Positions 17,056 through 26,662 of a stretch of DNA of 64,000 bases are shown here, one piece after another. A program made the position numbers and the translations under genes. How positions within the stretch are numbered: position 1 is the stretch's first letter; each line of letters begins with the position of its first letter. Below the pieces are notes generated by a model. It did no database searches. It was not told the DNA's origin and was given only the letters and a program-made list of their open reading frames with translations. This stretch comes from an uncultured Calothrix sp. (GTDB taxonomy: Bacteria > Cyanobacteriota > Cyanobacteriia > Cyanobacteriales > Nostocaceae): positions 62,001-126,000 of the forward strand of contig CALJJQ010000066.1 of assembly GCA_937973965.1 (NCBI GenBank), in the 5' to 3' direction.

Positions 17056-18132
17056 TTAATTTTCTTCAGGCAAAAAATAATCATCTGGAATGGGATAATC
17101 AAAAAGTTGTCGATTAATGGCTTGAGTGGTGGCAATTCCGGAATATATGGCATTTTCAATCAAGCTTTCCGTGGAGGGATGACACCAATCCCCGCATAAT
17201 ACTAAAGGTGCTGGAGATGAGGTTGCTAAACAAGTATCGCAGATGTGTTGGGTGGGAAATGCATATCGCCATCGGTGGATTTGTGTCCATTCAGGGGTTT
17301 GTAGCCAATATAATTGGGTAGCTTGGACAGATTGGTTGAGAATTAGGGGGATTGCGGTTTGTAAATCGTCTGTATCGAGATAGGTATGGGCAAATTTTGG
17401 ACTCGTTTGTATACAGAAACAAGGTTGTTCGGGTTGGTGACGTTTGCTGCTATCAAAGCCAATCCATCCAAGAACTTCGTCTGCAAGAAAAGTGAAGGCA
17501 TTCCAAACAGGTAAAGGTGATGATGAAGCAGAATATCCAGCCATTAAGCTCAGACAAGGATGATATTCAATACTATTAACCAGCTCTAGCAAAGATGGAT
17601 CAATTAGGGATGGGGGAATTGTTTTTAACAGGATTGTAGCTTGGGGTGCAGGAATAGCAATAACGAGAGATTTTGCGGTGATAGTATCGTCATCCTCAAG
17701 AAAAATTTGCCAATTACCATTATTAATCGAGAGGGAAATCGCCCGTTTTTGGAAGAGAATTTCCAAAGAGGTAGCTAGAAATTTGGCGATCGCACTCATT
17801 CCAGTTTTGGCAATATACTGGTGATTAAATGGGGATTTGTAAATCTCTGCACCAACGTGGTTAGTTTGCCAGTATTCCCCTTCCCAACCATGTAGGACAT
17901 CTTGAGTAATTAAGGTTTTTAAAAACCTTTGACCAACTTCTCCCTTGGGTTTAAAGTAACAAGCACCGTGATCAACCCGAATCGAATCGCTAATTCGTCG
18001 TGTTGCGACTCGACCTCCCACACCCCGTGATTTTTCGACAACAACCACACTATAGCCCAAATCCCGCAACATGCGTGCAGAGCTGAGACCAGACATTCCT
18101 GCACCAATGATAGCGGTATCCCAGATTTTCAT
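17056..18132 (-). CDS. FAD-dependent amine-oxidase/renalase-like oxidoreductase
   Basis: A 358-residue flavoprotein. The dinucleotide-binding motif is at the N-terminus (AIIGAGMSGLSSARMLRDLG, residues 7-26), followed by 'VVEKSRGVGGRVATRR', the arginine-rich second motif of the renalase/amine oxidase family, and 'VDHGACYF'. The C-terminal FAD contact is 'LCGDWCHPSTESLIENAIYSG'. The substrate is unknown; this cyanobacterial subgroup is generally annotated NAD(P)/FAD-dependent oxidoreductase. It is monocistronic in appearance. Confidence 0.85.
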   Translation of the reverse strand: MKIWDTAIIGAGMSGLSSARMLRDLGYSVVVVEKSRGVGGRVATRRISDSIRVDHGACYFKPKGEVGQRFLKTLITQDVLHGWEGEYWQTNHVGAEIYKSPFNHQYIAKTGMSAIAKFLATSLEILFQKRAISLSINNGNWQIFLEDDDTITAKSLVIAIPAPQATILLKTIPPSLIDPSLLELVNSIEYHPCLSLMAGYSASSSPLPVWNAFTFLADEVLGWIGFDSSKRHQPEQPCFCIQTSPKFAHTYLDTDDLQTAIPLILNQSVQATQLYWLQTPEWTQIHRWRYAFPTQHICDTCLATSSPAPLVLCGDWCHPSTESLIENAIYSGIATTQAINRQLFDYPIPDDYFLPEEN

Positions 18133-18456
18133 AGATTACACCCTAAATAGGATTTTAGATTAGTCTGCGAGAAGGTCTTGTTATATATGGGATTATAAAT
18201 GTTACGCCTAAATTAAATCAATGTGACAGTTCTACTGAAAGTGTGCTTTTTGCTAAATCCCGATATATAAGTTTTAACTGTCGCATTTTTTCATACTGGT
18301 ATTATTTCAAGCTTGCTGAAAAATAATCAAACTTTTATTTTGTGAATTTTTCAGGTTATTTTTGTCGAAAAAAAGTGCAAGTGAATGGGGATATATGGAT
18401 ATATAAAGCTTCGAAACCTTGCTGAATTTTTTTTGGGTTTGTGAAAAGTGTAAATA

Positions 18457-18814
18457 AACGTGAATTCGACGGACTTTAAACTCTATAATTTTTGTGAATC
18501 AAAGACTTTGTCAGTTCAGGTTCAAAGTCAGCTTCTCAGTTTTCGTTGAGAGCAAAGTCAATAACTGCCGATTCCCAGTTGACTGATTTTATTCTCAGTA
18601 AGTAGGTGAGTGCAAATAAACCAAACTATGTATTAGAGTACGAGTTTGAGTAAAAATGCTTATTTAGCTTGAGTTTGAGCCTCTTTACAGAACTAAACAT
18701 AGTTATGTTTTTTAACGCCGACTTACTTAGATGAGGGGGTTTTTAAAAACTTTTATTGGACACGAATATTGCTGGACAAGAGTTTCAGACTTTGTGATTC
18801 ATCGAACTTACGTT
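18457..18814. mobile_element. MITE copy 1 (358 bp) interrupted by a second element
   Basis: Ends AACGTGAATTCGA and TCGAACTTACGTT are inverted repeats (11 of 13 positions), flanked by AAATA on both sides (18452-18456 and 18815-18819), a 5-bp target duplication. The sequence aligns over its full length with the inverted copy at 3035-3261, except for 18601-18729, which is absent from that copy. Confidence 0.85.
18601..18727. mobile_element. 127-bp element nested inside MITE copy 1
   Basis: It begins AGTAGGTGAG and ends GCCGACTTACT, giving imperfect inverted ends (AGTAGGT / AGTAAGT). It is bracketed by TA (18599-18600) and TA (18728-18729), while the uninterrupted MITE copy has a single TA-containing site there. 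TA duplication is typical of IS630/Tc1-mariner transposition. Confidence 0.65.
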
Positions 18815-18900
18815 AAATAAAGGGTTAAAATTGTTAAGAGTTCCTGTTTTCTGCCCTATCCACACTCAAGGATTTTTACGCAACACCCTACTCCTGTCTC

Positions 18901-20661
18901 CTAATCATACGAACGTGGTGTATACACCCACACTCCCCCATCATTGCGAGGAATAGTTTTCGTTCGACTAGAACCGACAATAATTACTGTTCCCATATCC
19001 ACCTGTTCCGGATTTAACTCTGCGAGGGTTTGAATAATCACTTCTTCTTTGCTGCGAGTCAGATTTTTTCCCAGAATTACTGGGGTATGGGAGTGACGAT
19101 ACCGGAGTAAAATTTCTTGAGCTTGGACTAATTGTTGTTTACGGGTTTTCGACACCGGATTATAGAAGGCAATCACAAAATCGGCAGCAGCAGCAGCTTC
19201 AATCCGTTGAGCAATAATTGACCAAGGTTTTAGGATATCCGACAGGGAAATCACGCAAAAATCATGACCAATGGGTGCGCCAACTTTTGCTGCTGCGGTT
19301 TGCACTGCGGAAATACCCGGTGCAACTTCAATTTCCACCGTTGACCAAGCTGGATTTTGGTCTGTGTCGATGACTTCAAAAACGGCTGTAGCCATTGCGT
19401 AAATACCGGGGTCTCCAGAGGAAACAAGGACAACATTTTTACCTGTGACTGCAAGGTTAAGGGCAAATCTAGCTCGATCTAATTCTTGGCGGTTATCGGA
19501 ATCATGGCGGGTTTGTCCAGGTAATAAGGGTTCTACTAAATTTAAGTAGGTTGTATATCCCACTAAATCGGTGGCATTGGTCAAAGCGGTTTGCACTTGG
19601 GGAGACATATTCATTTTATCACCAGGTCCGGTACCAACTATGGTCAATTTTCCCCGTGGTTGTCCGTATTCTTGGGGATGGATAATTTTCGTGCTAATAG
19701 CTGCTAGACAGGTGATTTCCGGAGTGGAGATAATTGGAATCACCTCAGAGGTGGATGTTTTCAGGACTTCGGCAACGATTGTGGTAGCATTAACCATGGC
19801 ATTTTCCCGAAATTCATGGTGGAGAAACCGTAGGGGACGATTTAATTTGTTGGCAATTTCAATGATACTGGGATTTGCACCATCAGTCAGGGGACAAAAA
19901 ATTCCGGCGATCGCACTAATTGCCAAGTTGTGTTCAGCTAAGGTTGTGAGGATAATTTCTTGATCGATTTTGAGGTGGTTGGTTGCAAAATTTTGACCAT
20001 GATGAGTGGCGATGACTAAAATAATTTTTTGGGGATGGTATACTAAACAATCAGGACTAGGTTGGATATTTTTTTCCGTGACTTGAATAGTTAAATTCCC
20101 ATTGGTCACGATTGGCAATTTACTTTCGTATAACCACGGTGCATCCCCTGTTAAGTTGAGTGTATGACCCGCAATTAAATTGGCAATAAATCCTTTAGCA
20201 TCCTCTGGGTTGGCTAAAACATAGCCAGAAGGAGGATTTAACAAGGTGGTGCGAAAACGAATATCCCCCGTAGTTGTAATCCCTGGGGAAATTTCTAAGC
20301 GACTAGCAATAATTCTGGCTAAATCATTCACCCCATGTAAACCACCGAGTAAGGGAACTACCGCACTACCATCCTCAGCTACCGCAATCACAGGGGGTTC
20401 TAAATATTTATTATTCAGTAAACTTGCCAAAGTCCGAATTAAAATTCCTGCTGCACAAATACCAATTATTGGTGTTCCAACTGTAAATAATTCCCGTAAA
20501 GTTGGGCCAAATTCCTCATAAAAAACATCTGCATCGGTCACCCTAGTTGATAATCCATAAATTTGACCGCCTGGTAAATCTTGAATAATCTTTCTGGCTA
20601 AGGGAACACTAGTTTGAGTTAGCACAATTACCACAGGTGATGGTAGCAGAGAGAGATTCAT
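18901..20661 (-). CDS. cobJ: CbiG-CobJ fusion: precorrin-3B C17-methyltransferase
   Basis: A 586-residue bifunctional cobalamin-pathway enzyme. Residues 1-330 are CbiG-like (cobalt-precorrin-5A hydrolase family; 'GICAAGILIRTLASLL', 'PPVIAVAEDGSAVVPLLGGLHG', 'GVNDLARIIA'). Residues about 340-586 are the CobJ/CbiH SAM-dependent methyltransferase (KLTIVGTGPGDKMNMSPQ ... VSSGDPGIYAMA ... FYNPVSKTR), which methylates C17 and drives ring contraction of the corrin precursor. The fusion is common in cyanobacteria. No cobalamin riboswitch is visible upstream. A methyltransferase gene lies 65 bp upstream on the same strand. Confidence 0.93.
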   Translation of the reverse strand: MNLSLLPSPVVIVLTQTSVPLARKIIQDLPGGQIYGLSTRVTDADVFYEEFGPTLRELFTVGTPIIGICAAGILIRTLASLLNNKYLEPPVIAVAEDGSAVVPLLGGLHGVNDLARIIASRLEISPGITTTGDIRFRTTLLNPPSGYVLANPEDAKGFIANLIAGHTLNLTGDAPWLYESKLPIVTNGNLTIQVTEKNIQPSPDCLVYHPQKIILVIATHHGQNFATNHLKIDQEIILTTLAEHNLAISAIAGIFCPLTDGANPSIIEIANKLNRPLRFLHHEFRENAMVNATTIVAEVLKTSTSEVIPIISTPEITCLAAISTKIIHPQEYGQPRGKLTIVGTGPGDKMNMSPQVQTALTNATDLVGYTTYLNLVEPLLPGQTRHDSDNRQELDRARFALNLAVTGKNVVLVSSGDPGIYAMATAVFEVIDTDQNPAWSTVEIEVAPGISAVQTAAAKVGAPIGHDFCVISLSDILKPWSIIAQRIEAAAAADFVIAFYNPVSKTRKQQLVQAQEILLRYRHSHTPVILGKNLTRSKEEVIIQTLAELNPEQVDMGTVIIVGSSRTKTIPRNDGGVWVYTPRSYD

Positions 20662-20726
20662 GGAATTTGAGATGGAAAATAGGGATTTGCAATTGTTCTT
20701 TGAGGAAGTACAGGGGTAGGAGCAAG

Positions 20727-21509
20727 TTATTTTTTTTCAAACACAAACAGGTTAGTTGTCGCAATATTAGCCGGAAACTGCCAACGATAGGCTAAATTAT
20801 TTAACCGCAAAAGCAACCTTCGAGGAATCCCATCTAGACGACATTGAATTTCTGATAATTCACCAATTCCCCGATAATACAATTGCAAACCACGCTCGGC
20901 TAAATAATTCACGATACTATCCCCATCAAATCGCCATAGCCACAAATCCTCATGATTCATCTGATAACAGTAGCCATCACCAAGTTGCGATCGCACAACT
21001 GGAGATAATGGTTTAGATAACATAAATCGGGCTATATTTTCAATTTTATGGTCAAGTGCATCCTGATTGGTCAGATACAAAGCTAATTTTCCCCCAGGTT
21101 CGACAATCCGTGCAAGTTCATCTAAAGCTTTTTCGACTGCGGGAATGTGAATAATTACCCCCCAAGAAAATACATAACGAAAGGAATGATCTGCATAACT
21201 CAACTGAGTTAAATCCATTTGCCGCAAATCCACCCTATCACTCAAATTGCTATCGGCAATTCGATGTTTAGCATGATTTAACATCGTTTCCGAGATATCA
21301 ATCCCTTGGACTCGATACCCAGCTTTTGCTACGCGTATACTGTGTACACCAGGACCACAACCCGCATCTAATACGGTTGCACCTGGTGGTACATCCATAA
21401 TTCGCAACATATCCGCGACAGCCCAATCATAATATTTAATGGCAATCGGGTGATAATAATCCACATCCCATTGTTCTACAGTCGTCTGTTGGTTAAATAC
21501 TGCCTTCAT
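20727..21509 (-). CDS. SAM-dependent class I methyltransferase
   Basis: A 260-residue soluble enzyme. Motif I is 'VLDAGCGPGVHSIRVAKAGYRV' (near residue 47), motif II/III 'VDLRQMDLTQLSYADHSFRYVFSWGVIIHI', with the post-I acidic residue in 'GIDIS'. The Methyltransf_11 fold is clear but the acceptor substrate is not. I choose the ATG at 21509; a GTG two codons upstream is the ORF-track start. An AGGA lies about 10 nt before the ATG. Position just upstream of cobJ could indicate cotranscription, but a link with corrin methylation is not supported by motifs. Confidence 0.82.
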   Translation of the reverse strand: MKAVFNQQTTVEQWDVDYYHPIAIKYYDWAVADMLRIMDVPPGATVLDAGCGPGVHSIRVAKAGYRVQGIDISETMLNHAKHRIADSNLSDRVDLRQMDLTQLSYADHSFRYVFSWGVIIHIPAVEKALDELARIVEPGGKLALYLTNQDALDHKIENIARFMLSKPLSPVVRSQLGDGYCYQMNHEDLWLWRFDGDSIVNYLAERGLQLYYRGIGELSEIQCRLDGIPRRLLLRLNNLAYRWQFPANIATTNLFVFEKK

Positions 21510-22236
21510 AACCACGATATCCTAACTAGACTCAGATTACTTAGATATTGAAATTTGTAGTGTGTTTGGCACACTCAATCTACGTAAGCATTATTTTGCG
21601 CGAAAAAAGTATTTCTGGCGATAGATTTTTTTTGAGAGGTTATGCGATATGGGATTTTAGATTTTGGATTTTGGATTAAACTTGGATTTCTTTCTCCCTT
21701 GTAACCATTCATCAAAATAAAGTTGACAGACCTCTACAGAGAGCAGGGAGTAGGGAGTAGTGTAGACGCGTAGCGTCTTCCCATAGGGTGTAAAAGGAAA
21801 ATTCATCCGTCACTTAAGACTTAGTATCGCAACCCCAAATGAATTGTAAAATCTGAGATATCGGGTCGTTGACTGTTAACCGTTGACAGTCACCAGTTTC
21901 CCGCAGGATATAACTAAAACCCATATTTTCACTACTTAAACCGGATTACCATAACTTATATCGATTCTCTTGTACTTTGCAATAAATGAAACTAAAATAA
22001 TCAACGGTTACAGCCCCTGATATGTAGCAAGCATTAGCTTAAACGATATTACTTGTGATAAATCCTATATTCTCATACATTCTGGTGTAATGTTTACATA
22101 ACGCCTACTCCCGACTCCCATCACGGACTACTCACTCTATATTACAGGTGAGAATAATTATTGAGAACCAAAGGGGAGTGGGTTGAATCTATAATCAAAA
22201 ATGTAAAATAATTAACTTTTGAGAAAAATCTTGGCA
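21510..22236. other. Intergenic region rich in short repeats
   Basis: About 730 bp without a gene. It contains an AAAATCY-type heptad tract (21651-21680), a GGGAGTA tract (21741-21761) running into AGACGCGTAGCGTCT (a short hairpin), and a TTAACCGTTGACAGT stretch. Confidence 0.6.
21741..21782. repeat. GGGAGTA short tandem repeat plus AGACGC hairpin
   Basis: GAGCAGGGAGTAGGGAGTAG is followed by TAGACGCGTAGCGTCTTCCC. Similar GGGAGTAGGGAGTAG tracts recur at 25482-25516, 35453-35480, 35584-35598, 56959-56986 and 63524-63540. This is the STRR class seen in heterocystous cyanobacteria. Confidence 0.7.
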
Positions 22237-22716
22237 ATGACTATATACTTTTATAAAGCCAGTGATGCCTACGGTTGTTTTTCCAACTTTTCCCTGCATG
22301 GAATCGAAATTCAAGGGACATACTGGATGACCGTTGAGCATTATTATCAATCACAAAAATTTGTTGGTAGTATTGATGAAAAAATTATTCCCCTAATTCA
22401 AGCTGCTCCAACTCCAGAAATAGCTGCGGCTTTAGGGAGAGATTGTTATCGCAAAATTCGTGATGATTGGGATTTAGTTAAAATCCAAGTTATGAGACGT
22501 GCTGTGATGCAGAAGTTTTCTACCCATGCAGATATTCGTCGTATCCTGTTGAATACTGGTGAGGAAATTTTAATCGAAGATTCACCCAGAGATTATTTTT
22601 GGGGGTGTGGTGCAGATAAATCTGGACAAAATCAACTGGGAAGAATTTTGATGAATGTGCGGACAGAACTGCGCCAAATTTATCATGTCACGGAAACAGA
22701 ATATTTGTTCCACTAA
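22237..22716 (+). CDS. NADAR-family protein (YbiA-like N-glycosidase)
   Basis: A 159-residue protein from the ATG at 22237 (MTIYFYKASDAYG); the ORF track begins six codons earlier at a TTG. NADAR signatures are 'CFSNFSLHGIEIQGTYWMTVEHYYQSQKF', 'RDDWDLVKIQVMRRAVMQKF' and 'DYFWGCGADKSGQNQLGRILM'. YbiA-type enzymes hydrolyse the N-glycosidic bond of toxic early riboflavin intermediates; other NADAR proteins act on ADP-ribose, including reversal of DNA ADP-ribosylation. Here it stands alone between repeat-rich gaps, so housekeeping damage control is the simplest reading. Confidence 0.88.
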   Translation: MTIYFYKASDAYGCFSNFSLHGIEIQGTYWMTVEHYYQSQKFVGSIDEKIIPLIQAAPTPEIAAALGRDCYRKIRDDWDLVKIQVMRRAVMQKFSTHADIRRILLNTGEEILIEDSPRDYFWGCGADKSGQNQLGRILMNVRTELRQIYHVTETEYLFH

Positions 22717-23226
22717 AAGGATGTTTGTCAAGTATTAATTATCACTATTTTGACTATCGTCATGACTCTGGACATGGGGTTATAAAGCTGATTTTTCCTT
22801 CGAGAGTACAGACGCGAAATGTCGCGTCTCTTCCTGCTCATAAAAACGATAATTCAAGTATTAAAAATGACTTTTTAAACAACCTCTCAGCATGGTTATA
22901 CAACTTTGCATACTGATATATTTCCCCTTTGGTTTGTTGAGAGTTAATTGGTGAAGGTTGACTGTTGAACTTGAATTATTACCTATTTCAAATCAAAGTT
23001 CACTTATTTACCGTGTAAATTATAAATTAGGGGAATAAAAAGAAACTCTAAAATTGACAACAGATCCAAATATGATTGTGCTAGGCTGGGGTAGTTAAGT
23101 ACCCATACATGATTAATTCTATGAAGTAATCGCCTTTGTTTGAGATTGCTTCACTGTCACTCGCAATGACACAAATAATTGGGTGTACCCACTGACGAAC
23201 CTAACTAGTAATACAAATGGTGAATC
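22717..23226. other. Intergenic region with dispersed repeat
   Basis: About 510 bp. The left part contains the 86-bp hairpin-headed repeat described next. The right part includes TCACTCGCAATGACAC-type sequence common in cyanobacterial spacers. No ORF of interest. Confidence 0.5.
22808..22893. repeat. Extended hairpin repeat (copy a)
   Basis: Starts with AGACGCGA-AATG-TCGCGTCT and continues through ATTCAAGTATTAAAAATGACTTTT to TCTCAGCAT. The same succession (hairpin, AAGTATTAAAAGTGACTTTT, TCTCAGC) appears at 44263-44350, so the repeat unit is larger than the palindrome alone. Confidence 0.7.
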
Positions 23227-24255
23227 ATGTCACAAACCGGAAGTTATTCTCGTCCTCAGACATGTGAAACGCTATCTCCGGATATTCAAAACCAAACCCA
23301 ATCTCAACCATCTAAGCGTAGATGGTTTTTGCTTATTATTACCACATTTATTCTTGCAATTATCCTATACTGGCAAATAAATATTCACAATTCCCAGACT
23401 CCCAACCCTTCTTCCCCTTCCCCAGCAACTACAACAGAAATATGGATGAATCAGGGAATTATGGCGATGCAAAGTCATAACTATCCCCTGGCAATTACAG
23501 CATTTTCTCAGCAAATTGCGCAACAAACCCACATTGCTAGTGCCTATAGTAATCGTTGTTTAGCCTACCTTCAAATCCAAGCATACGAGAATGCGATCGC
23601 AGATTGCAACCAAGCCATTAAACTCAATCCCAATAACACGGAAGCCTATCTAAATCGAGGTATCAGCTATTACCAAATCGGCGACTATCAACAAGCCCTC
23701 AATAATACTCAACAAGTAATTATCCGCCATCCGGGTGACTTTCGAGCCTACTACAATCGCGCTCTCGCAAACGCTGCTCTCGGTAACTATCCCCAAACCA
23801 TTCATGATTATCACATAGCCTTGATCAGCTTTACCTGTCACCCTTCCCACCATCCATCCCTACTTGCAGATATTTACAATGACCTGGGTTTAGCCTATTT
23901 CCAACTCCACAACCTTAACAGCGCTATAGACCAGTTTAACTTGGCAATTCGCACCTATCCCATCCACGAATTTGCCCATTTTAATCGCGGTTGTAGCTGT
24001 GGAAAACAAGGTAATTATCGCGATGCTATCCGTGATTTTAGCCAAGTCGTCAGAATCAACCCCAGCAATACCAATGCCTATGTTAACCGAGGTATGGCTT
24101 ATCACTATCTTGGTTATGAAAGTGCTGCGATCGCTGACTTAAAAACCGCTATTCAGCAATTTTCCACTCAAAACAACCAAATCGCCTACCAAAAGACCCT
24201 CAACCTACTCAAATTTGTACAAACACAAATACATTCCTTCTCCCAAATCGGTTGA
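23227..24255 (+). CDS. Membrane-anchored TPR protein
   Basis: A 342-residue protein with a short N-terminal cytoplasmic part, one membrane helix (about residues 35-54, RWFLLIITTFILAIILYWQI), a Pro/Ser linker, then six or so TPR units (e.g. 'YSNRCLAYLQIQAYENAIADCNQAIKLNPN', 'YLNRGISYYQIGDYQQALNNTQQVIIRHPG', 'YVNRGMAYHYLGYESAAIADLKTAI'). It probably acts as a periplasm- or lumen-facing scaffold for protein assembly. No specific family name is justified, and no operon partner is evident. Confidence 0.8.
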   Translation: MSQTGSYSRPQTCETLSPDIQNQTQSQPSKRRWFLLIITTFILAIILYWQINIHNSQTPNPSSPSPATTTEIWMNQGIMAMQSHNYPLAITAFSQQIAQQTHIASAYSNRCLAYLQIQAYENAIADCNQAIKLNPNNTEAYLNRGISYYQIGDYQQALNNTQQVIIRHPGDFRAYYNRALANAALGNYPQTIHDYHIALISFTCHPSHHPSLLADIYNDLGLAYFQLHNLNSAIDQFNLAIRTYPIHEFAHFNRGCSCGKQGNYRDAIRDFSQVVRINPSNTNAYVNRGMAYHYLGYESAAIADLKTAIQQFSTQNNQIAYQKTLNLLKFVQTQIHSFSQIG

Positions 24256-24600
24256 CTTAATTCCCAAGGGAGTAGTGAATAGTCTTTGATTCCGATCAAC
24301 TGGAGGGTAGAAAAACTACTTTCCGGAACCCAGGGAAACTGTGCTACGCACATCTACAACATCTACTGCTATGATGTCATACCAAAAAAGGCTCAAGCAA
24401 GAAAAGCCTGAACCCTTTACCAGTCAAATTCAAAAAATCAAACAAGGTAATACTCGTTTGAAAAATTTAATTACAACAGATGGAAATATAAAAAGCTTAT
24501 ACAGCAAATATTTCGCAATCTAAAATCCATAGACGAACAGCAAGAAGACCGCAGGCTCATCGAATATGGTATAACTATGACTTTATTGTCTCCAATTTAC
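24256..24600. other. Short intergenic region between convergent genes
   Basis: 345 bp. The 60-aa ORF at 24341-24523 has no family resemblance. No terminator with a convincing U-tract is seen. Confidence 0.35.
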
Positions 24601-24903
24601 CTAGTAACGATTACGACCACCGTAACCACCTCGATTCCCAGCAAAGGAACCCCGATTGTTTTCTCTGGGTTTGGCCTTATTAACCTTTAGGTCACGACCC
24701 ATCCACTCAGCACCATCAAGGGCTTCAATTGCAGCTTCCTCCTCTGCATCTGAACTCATTTCCACAAAACCAAAACCGCGCAAGCGACCTGTTTCACGAT
24801 CAACTGGAAGCTGAACCCTTTTCACAGAACCGTATTCTGCAAAAACAGCATTCAAGTTATCTTCCGTCACATCGTAAGAAAGATTACCTACATAAACTGA
24901 CAT
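24601..24903 (-). CDS. RNA-binding protein, single RRM with Gly-rich tail
   Basis: A 100-residue cyanobacterial Rbp. RNP2 is 'VYVGNL' (residues 3-8) and RNP1 'RGFGFVEM' (about 43-50). The C-terminus is Gly/Arg/Asn-rich (GSFAGNRGGYGGRNRY), as in the cold-induced Rbp group. It binds RNA and is associated with cold acclimation or mRNA localisation. The 150-200 bp upstream of the ATG lacks ORFs and is consistent with the long regulatory leader known for cold-inducible rbp genes, though no specific element is identified. Confidence 0.92.
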   Translation of the reverse strand: MSVYVGNLSYDVTEDNLNAVFAEYGSVKRVQLPVDRETGRLRGFGFVEMSSDAEEEAAIEALDGAEWMGRDLKVNKAKPRENNRGSFAGNRGGYGGRNRY

Positions 24904-25822
24904 AGATTGTCTCCGAAATCATAAAACATGTAGAGATTTAATCGTCGGAGAAAAGTCTGTGAATACCAAAAGGAAAAGCCTAACAACTACTAAAACCTAT
25001 CAATACTGAAAACAAACACTGTCTGCCGAATTAATTCTCAACATGCTCCCAGTGTAGCGCACTTTAAAGTCTTTTAGTGTTTCCTTTACAAAAAGTAACA
25101 AAACTTTACCTTTTCAGAAAATTTCAACGGTAATGACCTCAATCCACCAACCTAGTTACGGAAAACCTAGTCTAATATTTAACTTTATAAATCAGAATTT
25201 ATACTTTGTTATTGGAGGAAAATGTGATATATATTCTTTACGATTGCGGGATTTGCGCATAAACTACCTATTTACATTAGGTCATTAAGCCAGGGGAGCG
25301 ATCGCAGGTGAAGATATTAGGCAATCTCAAAACCTAATTTTTCCCTTGAAAGCTCGCAAGATCGAGATTCCTGTCAGGGACAGTTCCAAAATCAAATAAT
25401 CGAAATCAAGTAAATGGTTTATACACATGAATATTCGAGCTAGTCTACCATGTCATTTGGACACAACTAAATCATGTAAATAGGAGAGGGGGTAGGGAAT
25501 GGGGAGTAGGGAGTTGGAATCAGCTATTTTCCTGTTTGGTTGTGGGTTTTTCCCGTGAAGAACTGACTTGAAAGTGAGAGGGGGAAAAACAGCCTTTATC
25601 TTTAAAGAATGCGCATCTACGGTTCTAGTGTAAGCCTTACATGTAGACTACTCCCAACTTCCTGCTCCCTATTTACAAGCACGACTTCCGGTTGAAGAAA
25701 CGCCTACAACCTGAATTAGGAAAAATAAAATAGTATTAATAAAAGGGCTAGACATTCTATCGCACAAATAGAATGATTATTCTTGGATTGAAAACACTGT
25801 AAAAAAAAGCACGATAGGCGAT
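24904..25822. other. Long intergenic region (rbp leader and repeats)
   Basis: About 920 bp. The left part is the probable rbp promoter and 5'-UTR. The right part holds a GGGAGTA tract (25482-25516) and the left copy of a direct repeat that also follows the next gene. I see no ORF or clear structured RNA. Confidence 0.5.
25516..25576 (+). repeat. Imperfect direct repeat, left copy
   Basis: GGAATCAGCTATTTTCCTGTTTGGTTGTG...AACTGACTTGAAAGTG recurs at 26663-26722 as GGAATGAGCTATTTTCTGGTTTGGTTGTG...GACTGAGTTGAAAGTG. The two copies flank the 275-aa gene in the same orientation. Confidence 0.6.
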
Positions 25823-26650
25823 ATGCAACGCGAGCAAAATGTATGCCTATTGCCGCAAGCAGATAACCAGACGTTGATGGCAACTTTGGATACCTACACT
25901 GACTTGGCAGTAGCTCTATTAACCCATTACAGTTTTGATTTAGGTGGATACGATCCGCAGGAGATTGTCAACCAATGGCAAAGACATTATCCTGTGAATT
26001 GGTTGCATTTGGCAGTAATAGAAGCCCTTTACCAAGGTCGCTACAAAGCTTTTTCGGTACAGCAGATACTATCGATGTGGCATCGTCGCCAACATGCGAC
26101 TTACCATTTTAACATGGAATTTGAGCGATTAATTTGTAGTAAGTTTCCGGTGAATTTGACTGAAACTCAACCATTGACGTTACCTGGGACATCATCCTCC
26201 TACACGACAAAAAATCAGCGATCGCATTCCCAGCAACAAATGCATTTACTCAATGGTAGTGGGTACGATAGTACTACAAATCCAGAAATTTATAACCATG
26301 ATTCCCATCGTCTCTCTCCGGAGGATCGGAAACAGCCATATCAAAATTTGCCAGTTGATATTCCCTCCCCAGAAAGGGTTGAAAACAGTCAATTAGCAAC
26401 CAAATCAACCTACCAAACAGTCAATCCTCCCATCCCCCATTTTCAACCCCAGCAAAGTCAACCGATCACCAGGGGAAATATTACCCAGAGAAATGATTTT
26501 AGGGATAATTTTAGCGAAAAATTAACAGCACAAATAGAGAAATCATCATCCACAACCAATCATCCCCCCATTGGTCAATTCACACCCACAGAGGATAATT
26601 CCTCCCTCACCTTCACCTCAAAATTACATGCAATAGTCGCAACGGAATAG
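25823..26650 (+). CDS. Cyanobacterial hypothetical protein with conserved N-domain and disordered tail
   Basis: A 275-residue protein. Residues 18-112 form a compact helical region with conserved-looking core 'PVNWLHLAVIEALYQGRYKAFSVQQILSMWHRR...YHFNMEFERLI', known to me only as a cyanobacterial family without assigned function. Residues 120-275 are rich in Gln, Ser, Thr, Asn and Pro and should be disordered. No membrane segment or signal is seen. Imperfect direct repeats flank the gene. Confidence 0.65.
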   Translation: MQREQNVCLLPQADNQTLMATLDTYTDLAVALLTHYSFDLGGYDPQEIVNQWQRHYPVNWLHLAVIEALYQGRYKAFSVQQILSMWHRRQHATYHFNMEFERLICSKFPVNLTETQPLTLPGTSSSYTTKNQRSHSQQQMHLLNGSGYDSTTNPEIYNHDSHRLSPEDRKQPYQNLPVDIPSPERVENSQLATKSTYQTVNPPIPHFQPQQSQPITRGNITQRNDFRDNFSEKLTAQIEKSSSTTNHPPIGQFTPTEDNSSLTFTSKLHAIVATE

Positions 26651-26662
26651 TTATAGTCCGTG

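Larger units (their letters stand above)
18133..18900. other. Intergenic region occupied by nested MITEs
   Basis: A 770-bp gap between two leftward genes. Nearly half is the interrupted MITE described separately. The remaining flanks are AT-rich without ORFs. Confidence 0.7.

Noticed and set aside
16984-17199. 71-aa rightward ORF overlapping the FAD oxidoreductase 3' end
   Set aside because: Overlaps a solid gene on the other strand and lacks domain evidence.
19571-20521. ORFs opposite cobJ
   Set aside because: Antisense shadows of the well-supported cobJ reading frame.
20662-20726. Possible cobalamin riboswitch upstream of cobJ
   Set aside because: The gap is only 65 bp and no B12-box-like sequence is seen.
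22725-22916. 63-aa rightward ORF after the NADAR gene
   Set aside because: Spans the extended hairpin repeat; coding is not credible.
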